Positions 8,201 through 16,628 are shown, numbered from the stretch's first letter. The stretch is 31,288 nt of DNA from Candidatus Uhrbacteria bacterium RIFCSPHIGHO2_02_FULL_53_13 (GCA_001791035.1 MGDX01000028.1:1-31288), one strand, 5' to 3'. Numbers and translations: made by a program. Notes: generated by a model not told the origin, from the sequence alone.

Positions 8201-8240
8201 CTCCGTTTTAGCAATCGCGCTAAAATGCGGAGGCTTTTTT
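8201..8240 (+). promoter_or_regulatory. Terminator-like leader hairpin holding a ribosome binding site
   Basis: CTCCGTTTTAGC (8201-8212) pairs with GCTAAAATGCGGAG (8219-8232, two-base bulge) and is followed by GCTTTTTT, so it has the form of an intrinsic terminator. The Shine-Dalgarno GGAGG (8229-8233) lies in its 3' arm, seven bases before ATG 8241. It could act as an attenuator, or simply be a second terminator after the small membrane gene. Confidence 0.6.
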
Positions 8241-8258
8241 ATGAAAAGACAGCTATGA
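8241..8258 (+). CDS. Possible five-codon leader ORF (MKRQL)
   Basis: ATG 8241 is well placed behind GGAGG and gives MKRQL, ending in TGA 8256-8258 that overlaps the ATG of the dehydrogenase gene at 8255 as ATGA. The dehydrogenase has no good ribosome binding site of its own, so it may depend on re-initiation after this mini-ORF. No leader of this kind is known to me for such genes. Confidence 0.4.
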   Translation: MKRQL

Positions 8259-9613
8259 ATATCGCGGTTGTTGGCACTGGCTATGTTGGGCTTGTGACGG
8301 GAGCGTGTTTGGCGGATCGAGGCCATTGCGTTATTTGCATCGATAGCAACGAGAAAATTATTGAGGGTCTTATACGCGGCACTGTCCCAATCCATGAACC
8401 GGGATTGGAGGATGTTGTTTTGCGAACCACGGCAAGCGGCGCACTCACGTTTTGCATCTCCATACGCGAAGGCATTTCTGATGCGGAAGTTATTTTTCTC
8501 TGTGTCGGAACGCCTCCGAAAAATGACGGTTCGGCAGATCTGTCGCACGTTTTTGGTGCAGCGGAGGAAATCGGCCGCGTGCTCGATCATGATGCGGTTG
8601 TGGTCAGCAAGAGCACGGTTCCGGTTGGAACATCTCATCGTATAAAATCCATCATCGCCAAAACATACAAGGGCGCGTTTGACGTTGCGTCGAATCCGGA
8701 ATTTCTGCGAGAAGGCAATGCGGTCAGTGACTTTTTTCGCCCGGATCGTCTTGTCATTGGAACGGATGGGAAGCGTGCGCAAGAAACGATGGCGCTCTTG
8801 TACGAAGTATTTGATTGCGAAAAAGTATTTACGGATATTGAAAGCGCCGAGATGATTAAGTACGCGTCGAATGCATTTTTGGCAACAAAAATCTCGTTCA
8901 TCAACGAGATGGCGCAAGTGTGTGAGGCGGTCGGAGCGGACGTGGAAGATGTGGCGCGTGGCATGGGACTTGATTCGCGCATTGGACCCAAGTTTTTGCG
9001 CGCGGGACTTGGATACGGCGGCTCGTGTTTTCCAAAAGATGTGCGCGCGCTGTATCAAACGGCGGGGTTGAACGGGTACCAATTTCAACTGTTGCGTTCT
9101 GTGATCGAGGTGAACAACACCATTCGATGGACATTTTATCAAAAAATCAAATCGGTTCTTGGCGGATTTCAGGGTAAACGGATAGCCGTTTGGGGAATGG
9201 CGTTCAAGCCGGACACGGACGACATTCGCGAGTCTATTGCTCTTGAGTACATTGAACGCATGCAAGATGAGGGCGCGCAGGTTGTCGCTTATGATCCGGT
9301 GGCCGGCGCGCGTGTTGCCAAAGCGCGTCCAAAAATCATGCTCGCTCATTCGGCGCTTGAAGCGGCCAAGGATGCCGATGCCGTGGTGCTGGTGACCGAG
9401 TGGGACGAGTTTGAGCGCGTGGATTTGAAGGCGCTTTCCAAGATGATGCACACGCCGGTGCTGTTTGACGGGCGCAACGTTTTTGATGTCGAGTCGATGC
9501 GCGCGGCCGGTTTCGTGTATCATTCCATCGGCAGAGTGCCCGTTGCATCAAGCTCGGCGTCGATACTCGCTCCGTTAGTTGGCATTGAGATTGCTTCGCT
9601 ACGCTCGCAATGA
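8255..9613 (+). CDS. ugd: UDP-glucose 6-dehydrogenase
   Basis: This 452-residue enzyme should oxidise UDP-glucose twice with NAD+ to UDP-glucuronate in the cytoplasm. It shows the Rossmann motif GTGYVG (7-12), STVPVGTS, the NPEFLREG block, and the catalytic cysteine (Cys258) in GYGGSCFPKD, with the C-terminal domain motif FKPDTDDIRES. Length fits the family (about 430-450) except for a tail of about 25 residues after the usual IGR end. The last residues (IEIASLRSQ) are encoded by a palindromic repeat of the ATTGCTTCG-CGCTCGCAATGA kind. ATG 8255 was chosen because the Rossmann strand starts at once; upstream in-frame codons run through the leader hairpin. The product is the substrate of the next gene. 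Confidence 0.93.
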   Translation: MNIAVVGTGYVGLVTGACLADRGHCVICIDSNEKIIEGLIRGTVPIHEPGLEDVVLRTTASGALTFCISIREGISDAEVIFLCVGTPPKNDGSADLSHVFGAAEEIGRVLDHDAVVVSKSTVPVGTSHRIKSIIAKTYKGAFDVASNPEFLREGNAVSDFFRPDRLVIGTDGKRAQETMALLYEVFDCEKVFTDIESAEMIKYASNAFLATKISFINEMAQVCEAVGADVEDVARGMGLDSRIGPKFLRAGLGYGGSCFPKDVRALYQTAGLNGYQFQLLRSVIEVNNTIRWTFYQKIKSVLGGFQGKRIAVWGMAFKPDTDDIRESIALEYIERMQDEGAQVVAYDPVAGARVAKARPKIMLAHSALEAAKDADAVVLVTEWDEFERVDLKALSKMMHTPVLFDGRNVFDVESMRAAGFVYHSIGRVPVASSSASILAPLVGIEIASLRSQ

Positions 9614-9618
9614 CGAAC
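9587..9618 (+). repeat. REP-like palindromic repeat at the end of ugd
   Basis: The stretch reads GAGATTGCTTCGCTACGC then TCGCAATGACG, a palindrome type often dispersed in intergenic DNA of bacterial genomes. Here it overlaps the 3' end of the coding region and provides the stop codon. Confidence 0.6.
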
Positions 9619-9649
9619 GAGCAAAATGTAATACTCGAATACTACCCCC

Positions 9650-10645
9650 ATGCGCATCCTCGTCACAGGCTCAGCCGGATTCATCGGCTTTCACGTCGCA
9701 AAGACGCTTTTAGAGCGTGGCGACGAGGTCATTGGCATTGACAATTTCAACGACTACTACGATCCGGCGCTTAAGGAGGCGCGCACGGATCAAATCAAAA
9801 ACCATGATCGCTACACGCTCCATCGTGTGGACATTGCTTCGTACGACGATGTGTTGCGCATCATGCAAGAAACGCAACCGGATGTTGTGTGCCATCTCGC
9901 GGCACAAGCGGGCGTACGTTACAGCATTGAAAATCCGCAGGCGTACGTGCAGTCAAACATGGTGGGATTCGTGAATATCCTCGAGGCCATCGTGCACGTC
10001 AACGGTCCGCGGCTCGTGTATGCATCCAGCAGTTCCGTGTACGGGAACAACGCAAAGGTGCCGTTTTCGGTCGAGGATCCCGTGGACCACCCCATCTCCA
10101 TGTACGCAGCGAGCAAAAAAGCGAACGAGCTTATGGCTCACGTATACCATCATCTGTACCACATCCACTGCACAGGGTTGAGATTTTTTACGGTGTACGG
10201 TCCGTGGGGACGGCCGGATATGGCGCTATTTCGCTTTACGAGAGCTATGCTCGAAGGAAAGTCCATTGATGTGTACAATCATGGAAACATGGAACGTGAC
10301 TTTACCTTTATTGACGACATTGTCCGCGGAACCATAGCGGCCATAGACACGCCGCTGAAATTCCAAGTGTTGAATATTGGACAGGGCAACCCTCAACCAT
10401 TGATGACATTTATTGAGACGATTGAAGCGGCTTTGGGCATCACAGCGCAGAAAAATCTTTTGCCGATGCAACCTGGCGATGTTGCGCGCACGTTTGCGGA
10501 CACCTCGGCGATTGAACGGCATTTGGGTTACAAGCCCACGACATCCATTCAAGAAGGAGTCCCTCGATTTGTGGACTGGTATTGCAAGTATTACGGTGTT
10601 GTGCTCGCTGATCGTTCAGCCGTTCAAGAACCAACGATGGTATGA
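9650..10645 (+). CDS. UDP-glucuronate 4-epimerase-like SDR
   Basis: This 331-residue extended SDR has the NAD motif GSAGFIG (7-13), the AAQAGVRYS block, the active site Ser in SSSSVYG, Tyr152 and Lys156 (YAASK), and RFFTVYGPWGRPDMA, typical of UDP-glucuronate/UDP-galacturonate 4-epimerases. It would convert the product of the preceding gene to UDP-galacturonate. Length is normal. It stands 36 bp after ugd and its stop overlaps the next start as ATGA. A related GalE-type specificity cannot be excluded from sequence alone. Confidence 0.88.
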   Translation: MRILVTGSAGFIGFHVAKTLLERGDEVIGIDNFNDYYDPALKEARTDQIKNHDRYTLHRVDIASYDDVLRIMQETQPDVVCHLAAQAGVRYSIENPQAYVQSNMVGFVNILEAIVHVNGPRLVYASSSSVYGNNAKVPFSVEDPVDHPISMYAASKKANELMAHVYHHLYHIHCTGLRFFTVYGPWGRPDMALFRFTRAMLEGKSIDVYNHGNMERDFTFIDDIVRGTIAAIDTPLKFQVLNIGQGNPQPLMTFIETIEAALGITAQKNLLPMQPGDVARTFADTSAIERHLGYKPTTSIQEGVPRFVDWYCKYYGVVLADRSAVQEPTMV

Positions 10646-11988
10646 AACTCACTGTAGAATTGGCTTCGTCTATTTCTTGGGAGGCGCGAACTTTTGTGCC
10701 ACACATTGCGGTCGTGGGTTTGGGGTATGTTGGATTGCCGCTCTTGGCGGAATTCGGGCACACGGGATGGGCGCCGGTTCGCGGATTTGATATTTCGCCT
10801 GCGCGCGTTCGCTCACTGCAGGAGGGGAGGGACGATAATCTCGATCTCCATTACGGAGCTTTACAAGATGTTCAAGCATCGTACTCAAATGATCCTTCCA
10901 TTCTTCAGGACGCGAATTTTATCATCGTAGCGGTGCCAACGCCCATTGACGCGGCGAATCAGCCCGATCTCACGCTTATCAAATCGGCGTCGGAAACCGT
11001 CGGAGCACAGCTTGGCCGCGGAGCGGTTGTCGTGTACGAGTCCACCGTGTATCCGGGCGTGACCGAGGAAGTATGCGTGCCGATTTTGGAGCGCGCGTCC
11101 GGTCTCAAGTGCGGTGTGGATTTTAAGGTAGGCTATTCGCCCGAACGCGTGAATCCGGGAGATACGGAGCATACGATTGATAAAATTGTGAAGGTAGTTT
11201 CCGGCATGGATGAAGAGACGCTCGAGATTGTCGCGCGTGTGTACGGTGCCGTGTGTAAGGCGGGCGTGCATCGGGCGCCGACAATTAAAACCGCTGAAGC
11301 GGCGAAAGTCATTGAGAACGTGCAACGCGATTTGAATGTCGCTCTCATGAATGAATTGTCGATTATCTTTCGTCTGAAGGGCATCAACACGCACGATGTG
11401 ATAGACGCGGCGGCCACCAAATGGAATTTTCATCGCTATACTCCGGGGCTCGTTGGGGGACATTGCATCGGGGTCGACCCGTATTACCTCACCTACATGG
11501 CCCAATTGTGTGGCTATCATCCGGATGTTATTTTAGCGGGCAGAAGGATCAACGACAGTATGGGTGCGCGTGTGGCTGATCTCACACTGCAGGGCATTGT
11601 GAAGTCCGGAAAAGTTGTTCAAGGCGCGCGTGTTCTTGTGATGGGGCTCACTTTTAAGCCGGATGTGCGCGATATCCGAAATTCCAAGATTCGCGATACG
11701 GTGCACGTGTTGAACACATATGGTATTCACCTATTTGGCTATGATCCACATCTTTCAAAAGATGAGATTGAGGCGTTTGGTGTCACTGCCGTGGAGAATT
11801 TGGAAGATGTCAAGCTTGATGCCATCGTTCTTGCAACCCCGCACAAGGAGTTTTACGCAATGAAACTTGACGATCTACGCGCGCGGTACAACGGCGATGG
11901 CGACGGTCGCGGGGTTTTGGTGGATATCAAGGGCGTTTTTCGTCTTGACGGGAGCCGAAGGAACGATTTGATTTACTCTTGTTTGTAG
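10642..11988 (+). CDS. UDP-N-acetyl-hexosamine 6-dehydrogenase (TviB/WbpO-like)
   Basis: The 448-residue protein belongs to the UDP-sugar dehydrogenase superfamily but to a different branch from ugd: GLGYVGLPL, ESTVYPGVTEE, YSPERVNPGD and the catalytic Cys275 in GGHCIGVDPYYLT match TviB/WbpO-type enzymes that oxidise UDP-GlcNAc or UDP-GalNAc to the uronic acid. About 15 residues precede the Rossmann strand. It starts inside the previous stop (ATGA), so translation is probably coupled. With two dehydrogenases and an epimerase the glycan probably contains both hexuronic and N-acetyl-hexosaminuronic acids. Confidence 0.88.
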   Translation: MKLTVELASSISWEARTFVPHIAVVGLGYVGLPLLAEFGHTGWAPVRGFDISPARVRSLQEGRDDNLDLHYGALQDVQASYSNDPSILQDANFIIVAVPTPIDAANQPDLTLIKSASETVGAQLGRGAVVVYESTVYPGVTEEVCVPILERASGLKCGVDFKVGYSPERVNPGDTEHTIDKIVKVVSGMDEETLEIVARVYGAVCKAGVHRAPTIKTAEAAKVIENVQRDLNVALMNELSIIFRLKGINTHDVIDAAATKWNFHRYTPGLVGGHCIGVDPYYLTYMAQLCGYHPDVILAGRRINDSMGARVADLTLQGIVKSGKVVQGARVLVMGLTFKPDVRDIRNSKIRDTVHVLNTYGIHLFGYDPHLSKDEIEAFGVTAVENLEDVKLDAIVLATPHKEFYAMKLDDLRARYNGDGDGRGVLVDIKGVFRLDGSRRNDLIYSCL

Positions 11989-11991
11989 AGC

Positions 11992-12372
11992 ATGTTGCGG
12001 CAATTCATGCGATACGGTGCCGTTGGCGTTGTAAATACCGGTCTTGATTTTGGCATCTATTCCGGGTTGACGCGCGGGTTCGAGTGGTGGGGCGAGCACT
12101 ATCTCATTGCCAATGCGGTGACGTTCCTCCTAGTGGTCACATGGAGTTTTTTTTGGAATAAGCACTGGGCATTTCGGAACAAAGAAGCACGGCATCTTGG
12201 GCAGTATGCAAAATTTGTGTTCGCGACGTTTGGGGGTATCATGTTAGCCGAAGTGATTTTATTCTCTGGAGTCGAGTGGCTGAATCTCAACGATTTGTTG
12301 TCGAAAGTGATTGCCGGCCCCATCGTTGTTCTGTGGAATTTTTCGGCATATCGCTGGTTCGCATTTGTCTGA
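11992..12372 (+). CDS. GtrA family membrane protein
   Basis: This 126-residue protein has the GtrA signature: RYGAVGVVNTGLDFGIY at the start, the W-F-WNKHWAFR block at the end of helix 2, and NFSAYRWFAF at the C-terminus, with four membrane segments. Family members are thought to help move undecaprenyl-phosphate-linked sugars across the membrane. It begins four bases after the preceding gene. The usual partner, a DPM1-type glycosyltransferase, is not next to it. Confidence 0.88.
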   Translation: MLRQFMRYGAVGVVNTGLDFGIYSGLTRGFEWWGEHYLIANAVTFLLVVTWSFFWNKHWAFRNKEARHLGQYAKFVFATFGGIMLAEVILFSGVEWLNLNDLLSKVIAGPIVVLWNFSAYRWFAFV

Positions 12373-12377
12373 AGTCT

Positions 12378-12755
12378 ATGCACGCTGATTTACCCATCCC
12401 AAAACCGGAGGCGATTGTCTACGAGAACGCGCATCTGTACGCGTGCTTGGCGACGTATCCCATTACACGCGGGCACGTTGTGGTCGTGTGGAAGAAGCAC
12501 GTCGAAGATTTGCACGATTTGTCGAATGAGGAATACGACGAGCTGATGGACGCCGTGGACCGAGTGCGCGACGTCATGCTTCAAGTGCTAAAGGTCCCAA
12601 AGGTCTATCTCATATACATGGACGAGGCAAAGCATGTACATTGGCAATTAGTCCCGCGCTACAACAAGAAGGGCTTTGACGTGTTCGAGCACGCCCCAAA
12701 AGTCACGGACGATTTTTCATTGGCAGAGCCGTTGCGGGCGTGCCTCAACAAGTAA
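12378..12755 (+). CDS. HIT family nucleotide hydrolase/transferase
   Basis: The 125-residue protein has a HIT fold with active site HVHWQLVPR (His86, His88, Gln90). Gln at the third position, in place of His, is the GalT/Ap4A-phosphorylase pattern rather than the Hint pattern, so nucleotidyl transfer is possible. ATG 12378, five bases after the GtrA stop, was chosen over an upstream in-frame start that would lie inside gtrA. The substrate is unknown; in this operon a sugar-nucleotide is a natural guess. Confidence 0.82.
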   Translation: MHADLPIPKPEAIVYENAHLYACLATYPITRGHVVVVWKKHVEDLHDLSNEEYDELMDAVDRVRDVMLQVLKVPKVYLIYMDEAKHVHWQLVPRYNKKGFDVFEHAPKVTDDFSLAEPLRACLNK

Positions 12756-12757
12756 CT

Positions 12758-13921
12758 ATGATGCTCTATGAGTGGGAGGGGAAGGAACTGATGCAACGCT
12801 ATGGCATTCCGACTCCGCGCGGCTTGAGCATTTTTTGTGTTCAAGACGTTGGAACAGCGCTCTCTCATATTGGAACGAGCGACGTGATGGTGAAAGTGCA
12901 GGTGCAGGGTGGAGGGCGCGGAAAGGGCGGCGGCGTCAAACGCGCTCGTACGCCAAAACAAGCGGAAGATGCGTGTCGAGAATTGCTTTCCGTGCCGTTT
13001 CAAGGAAAGCTTGTCGCCGGACTCCTTGTGGAGGAGCATCTCGAGATTCGAAAGGAGATGTACCTTGCCTTCACCTACGACACCGCGTCGCGCTCGCCGG
13101 TCTGTTTGTACAGTGCGCGCGGAGGCGTTGACATAGAAGAAATTTCGGATACGGATCTTAAACGTGTGATGCTAGACATCCGTCAAGACGCAGTTGATCT
13201 TGATGTCCCTTTCGTTCAAGAGGCGTGGTGCGCTTTCAAAGAATCTGATGCGCGACTGCTCGAAATCAACCCGCTCGTTGAAACAGCCTCCGGCATGTTT
13301 GTCGCTGCCGATGCCAAGGTGATTCTCGATGACGACGCCGCGTTTCGGCATGCAGAGTGGTCGTCTTACGCGTCACGGTCGCCGCTTGGTCGCTCGCTTA
13401 CGTCGCGAGAAATTGCCGCCGAACAGATTGATACCGGGAGCGAGTACTATCGAGGGACAGCCGGGAAGTACATCGAGATGGATGGAGACATTGCCGTGCT
13501 ATTTTCGGGAGGCGGTGCGAGCATCGCTAACATGGACGCGCTGATTCGCGCCGGATTGCGTCCGGCAAACTATACCGAGTATTCTGGAAATCCTCCACGC
13601 GAAAAGGTGTATGAGCTCACGAAGGTGGTGTTGTCAAAACCTGGGCTCAAGGGGCTTTGGATTGTGGGAGGTGTGGCCAATTTTACGAATATTGACGAAA
13701 CCTTTCACGGGATTGCGGACGCTCTCACTGAAGTAAAACCGTCGTATCCGATTGTTGTACGTCGGGCTGGGCCGCATGAACAAGAGGGCATGGCGCGTAT
13801 GCGAGCGTGCGCGCTTACACACGGCTTGAACATCCAACTGTTTAGTAAAGAGGTGTCTATGACTCACACGGCGCACGTACTGTCCGAGATGGTGCAGCGT
13901 GTTCCAACGCTCGTATGCTGA
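12758..13921 (+). CDS. ATP-citrate lyase/citryl-CoA synthetase, SucC-like (ATP-grasp) subunit
   Basis: This 387-residue protein starts like the beta subunit of succinyl-CoA synthetase (YEWEGKELMQRYGIP, ATP-grasp loop GGGRGKGGGVK, LEINPLV). Its C-terminal half instead has signatures of ATP-citrate lyase: GGGASIANMD, ANYTEYSG (270-277), VGGVANFTN, VVRRAGPHEQEG and MTHTAHV, where SucC has LDVGGG and NIFGGI. It would bind ATP and activate citrate (or a similar acid) for CoA transfer with the next protein. The start is one of two adjacent ATGs right after the HIT stop. It overlaps the SucD-like gene by seven bases. Assignment to the ACL branch is strong; the true substrate is unproven. Confidence 0.82.
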   Translation: MMLYEWEGKELMQRYGIPTPRGLSIFCVQDVGTALSHIGTSDVMVKVQVQGGGRGKGGGVKRARTPKQAEDACRELLSVPFQGKLVAGLLVEEHLEIRKEMYLAFTYDTASRSPVCLYSARGGVDIEEISDTDLKRVMLDIRQDAVDLDVPFVQEAWCAFKESDARLLEINPLVETASGMFVAADAKVILDDDAAFRHAEWSSYASRSPLGRSLTSREIAAEQIDTGSEYYRGTAGKYIEMDGDIAVLFSGGGASIANMDALIRAGLRPANYTEYSGNPPREKVYELTKVVLSKPGLKGLWIVGGVANFTNIDETFHGIADALTEVKPSYPIVVRRAGPHEQEGMARMRACALTHGLNIQLFSKEVSMTHTAHVLSEMVQRVPTLVC

Positions 13922-14805
13922 TTACCAAAGACACGCAGGTGCTTGTGCAGGGCATTACGGGTAAGGAAGGCCAAAGGGCTGCGCGAGCGATGTTGGATTA
14001 CGGCACGCGCGTTGTGGCCGGCGTGCGTCCCGGCAAGGCCGGGGAAATCGTGGAAGGCATTCCCGTGTACGACTCGGTTGCCGATGCTCTGCAAACTCAC
14101 CCAAAGATTACGGACAGCGCCGTGTATGTGCCGCCGTCTGCCGCCAAAGCCGCCATTTTGGAGGCGGTGCACGCGGGCATTAAGCGTATCAGCGTCATTG
14201 TCGAGCGTATGCCGATTCGCGATACGGCCGAATGTTTGGCCGAAGCAAAAGAACACGGCGCGACGATTATTGGGCCGAGTTCTCTTGGATACATCCGGCC
14301 GGGAGTAGGGCGCGTGGGCGTGGTGGGCGGTCCAAAGAAACTGGTGCACGAAGTGTATACGTCGGGAAGCATTGGGATCATCTCTCGATCGGGAGGCATG
14401 ACCAATGAGTTGTCGTGGCTGATACGGCAGGCAGGTCTGGGGCAAAGCATGGCCGTGCATGTAGGCGGGGATCTTTTGCTTGGGACGACGTATACAGAAG
14501 TGCTCAAAATGTTTCAAGACGACGCGCAAACCAAGGCAGTGGTGGTTTTTGGTGAACACGGAGGAGGATATGAGTTTGAAATTGCTGATATGCTCAAAAC
14601 GGGTGTGTTCTCCAAACCACTGGCTATCTACATTGGCGGAGCATTTGCAGAGTCGTTTCCCGAGGGAATGTCCATAGGTCACGCCGGCGCGATTGTGGAA
14701 CGAGGGCGTGGCGCACACGAAAAGCGCATGGCGCTCAAACAGGCGGGTGCTATGATTGCTGACTCTTATGAGGAGTTGGTATCCCTCATTCGCGAAACGG
14801 TGTAA
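13915..14805 (+). CDS. ATP-citrate lyase/citryl-CoA synthetase, SucD-like (CoA-binding) subunit
   Basis: The 296-residue protein carries the CoA-binding start (VQGITGKEGQRAARAMLDYG), the phospho-histidine loop GHAGAIV (His256), and SRSGGMTNEL (157-166). The latter is the ATP-citrate lyase form; succinyl-CoA synthetases read SRSGTLTYE. It should form the acid-CoA ligase with the preceding SucC-like protein: ATP phosphorylates His256, the phosphate passes to the carboxylate, and CoA displaces it. Length equals SucD and lacks the C-terminal citrate-synthase domain that AclA or human ACLY carries; that domain is the separate next gene. Confidence 0.85.
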   Translation: MLITKDTQVLVQGITGKEGQRAARAMLDYGTRVVAGVRPGKAGEIVEGIPVYDSVADALQTHPKITDSAVYVPPSAAKAAILEAVHAGIKRISVIVERMPIRDTAECLAEAKEHGATIIGPSSLGYIRPGVGRVGVVGGPKKLVHEVYTSGSIGIISRSGGMTNELSWLIRQAGLGQSMAVHVGGDLLLGTTYTEVLKMFQDDAQTKAVVVFGEHGGGYEFEIADMLKTGVFSKPLAIYIGGAFAESFPEGMSIGHAGAIVERGRGAHEKRMALKQAGAMIADSYEELVSLIRETV

Positions 14806-14824
14806 CATTCGAAAACCTGACCGT

Positions 14825-15574
14825 ATGGAATGGAAAACAGCTATCAGTCATATTGAAGACGGACACGAGTTGATTCGAGGATACGATCTGCGCGAACTTA
14901 TCGCAGAGCGATCGTTTCCCGAGGTGATCTATCTTGTTTTGCGTGGGGAGCTTCCCGGGGACAAGGAAATGCGTATGCTCAATGCCTTATTCACGGCGGC
15001 AGTGGACCACGGGGTCGGCGTGTCGTCCGCTATGACGGCACGCACGGTTGCTTCGACCGGAAACAGTATGCATACGGCGTTGGCGGCTGGCATTCTTTCG
15101 ATGGGAACGTTGCACGGAAGCGCGATTGAAGACGCGGCGCGATTTTTTCAAACGCATGTGCACGCGCGCAGTGTGAAAGCGCTTGTGCGCGGCGAGCAAA
15201 AAGCCGGCAGGCGTCTTGCTGGATACGGTCACAAAATTCTGCGCCACGATCCGCGTTCGGATGCGTTGTTTGCCGTTGCGCGCGAGACGGGATTGTACGG
15301 GTCACATTGCCGCTTAGCAGAGCGAATTCTGGAGGAACTGAATCGAGATCGGGAGCACGCATTGCCGCTCAATGTTGATGGCGCCATGGCGGCGATTGCA
15401 TCGGACATGGGTTTTGATTGGCGCATGACCAAAGGGCTCTTTATCATCGGGAGAACACCGGGGCTTGTCGCGCACATCTTTGAAGAGATGACAGAGGGGA
15501 ACGGTTTGCGCCGTCTCGCGGAAGATGAATCGGTGTATCTCGGGTCACCCAAGCGTTCGATCATGGTGCCATAA
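14825..15574 (+). CDS. Citryl-CoA lyase-like protein (citrate synthase fold)
   Basis: This 249-residue protein is the catalytic core of the citrate synthase superfamily. The three catalytic residues are present: His97 in TLHGSA, His136 in GYGHKILRHDPR and Asp185 in NVDGA, followed by GRTPGLVAHIFEE. It is much shorter than citrate synthase (about 370-430) and the size of the citryl-CoA lyase part of ATP-citrate lyase or stand-alone Ccl (about 260). Next to the two ligase subunits it should split citryl-CoA into acetyl-CoA and oxaloacetate. ATG 14825 was preferred to an in-frame start within the previous gene because homology begins there. It may accept a different acyl-CoA. Confidence 0.83.
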   Translation: MEWKTAISHIEDGHELIRGYDLRELIAERSFPEVIYLVLRGELPGDKEMRMLNALFTAAVDHGVGVSSAMTARTVASTGNSMHTALAAGILSMGTLHGSAIEDAARFFQTHVHARSVKALVRGEQKAGRRLAGYGHKILRHDPRSDALFAVARETGLYGSHCRLAERILEELNRDREHALPLNVDGAMAAIASDMGFDWRMTKGLFIIGRTPGLVAHIFEEMTEGNGLRRLAEDESVYLGSPKRSIMVP

Positions 15575-15587
15575 ACGTTCCGTCATT

Positions 15588-16628
15588 ATGCTCAACGAAA
15601 AAACCATACTGATTACTGGCGGAACTGGCTCGCTTGGCAAACAGCTCACGCGAACTATCTTGGCGAAGTATCAGCCAAAAAAACTCATCATCTTTAGTCG
15701 AGATGAAGTGAAACAGTTTGAAATGGCACAGGAGTGGAATGAAAAGACTCATCCGTGCATGCGCTATTTTCTGGGTGACGTTCGCGACAAGGAGCGGCTG
15801 ATTCACGCATTTCAGGGAGTGGATTATGTGATTCATGCGGCGGCACTCAAACAGGTGCCCGCTGCCGAGTATAATCCTGCCGAGTTTGTGCGCACGAACA
15901 TCATCGGCGCTATGAATGTCATTGATGCCGCGCTCTCCACGGATGTTCGGCGTGTCGTGGCACTCTCGACGGACAAGGCATGCAATCCGGTGAATTTATA
16001 CGGCGCTACGAAGCTCTGTTCAGACAAGCTGTTTGTTGCCGCCAACGGTATTTATCATGCACAAGATAAACGATTTGCCGTTGTGCGTTACGGAAATGTT
16101 GCCGGATCGCGCGGCTCGGTGATTCCATTCTTTCGCAAACAAATCGCACATGGTGCGCTGTCGATTACCGATCGTCGCATGACGCGGTTTTTGATCACGC
16201 TCAATCAGGCGGCATCGTTTGTTCTCCAATCCATCGAACGGACACTGGGAGGCGAGATCTTCATTCCGAAGATTCCCTCGATTCGTATTGTGGATTTGGC
16301 GATGGCGATGGCACCTGACTGCGAGCATACGTGCGTGGGGATCCGTCCCGGAGAGAAAATTCACGAACTGATGATTGGCAGAGATGACAGTCGTAATACT
16401 CTTGCTTTGGAAGACCGGTATGTTCTGTTGCCGCAGAGGTATTTTGAGGAACGGCGGCACGCCCACAACGGGGCACAGCTGTGCGTGCCGGATTTTGAAT
16501 ATCACTCTGGAACCAATCCGCGCTTTCTGACGGTGGAGGAAATTCGATCATTGCTTCCGGAAATCGAGGGGGAGCATACGACTCTTCCCATCGAGAATCG
16601 TCTTGTTCGTGAGCGCGTAACGATATGA
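15588..16628 (+). CDS. pseB: UDP-GlcNAc 4,6-dehydratase (inverting), PseB-like
   Basis: The 346-residue SDR has TGGTGSLG (10-17), the dehydratase signature STDKACNP with catalytic Asp129-Lys130, Tyr138 and Lys142 (YGATK), YGNVAGSRGSV and ITDRRMTRF. This is the first committed step of pseudaminic-type sugar synthesis: UDP-GlcNAc to a UDP-4-keto-6-deoxy-hexosamine. ATG 15588, 13 bases after the lyase stop, is the start that places the Rossmann strand at the N-terminus. The stop overlaps the next gene as ATGA. The C-terminus is slightly longer than the Campylobacter enzyme (334). Confidence 0.92.
   Translation: MLNEKTILITGGTGSLGKQLTRTILAKYQPKKLIIFSRDEVKQFEMAQEWNEKTHPCMRYFLGDVRDKERLIHAFQGVDYVIHAAALKQVPAAEYNPAEFVRTNIIGAMNVIDAALSTDVRRVVALSTDKACNPVNLYGATKLCSDKLFVAANGIYHAQDKRFAVVRYGNVAGSRGSVIPFFRKQIAHGALSITDRRMTRFLITLNQAASFVLQSIERTLGGEIFIPKIPSIRIVDLAMAMAPDCEHTCVGIRPGEKIHELMIGRDDSRNTLALEDRYVLLPQRYFEERRHAHNGAQLCVPDFEYHSGTNPRFLTVEEIRSLLPEIEGEHTTLPIENRLVRERVTI

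Noticed and set aside
7869..8258. 129-codon ORF with many Cys residues
   Set aside because: It overlaps the better-supported two-helix membrane protein in another frame, runs through two terminator hairpins, and its composition is unlike a protein.
12758..14805. SucC/SucD-like genes as TCA-cycle succinyl-CoA synthetase
   Set aside because: The motifs SRSGGMTNEL and ANYTEYSG, and the adjacent citrate-synthase-like gene, fit ATP-citrate lyase better.
14825..15574. Full citrate synthase
   Set aside because: At 249 residues it lacks the N-terminal part of citrate synthase and matches the lyase part of ATP-citrate lyase in size and context.
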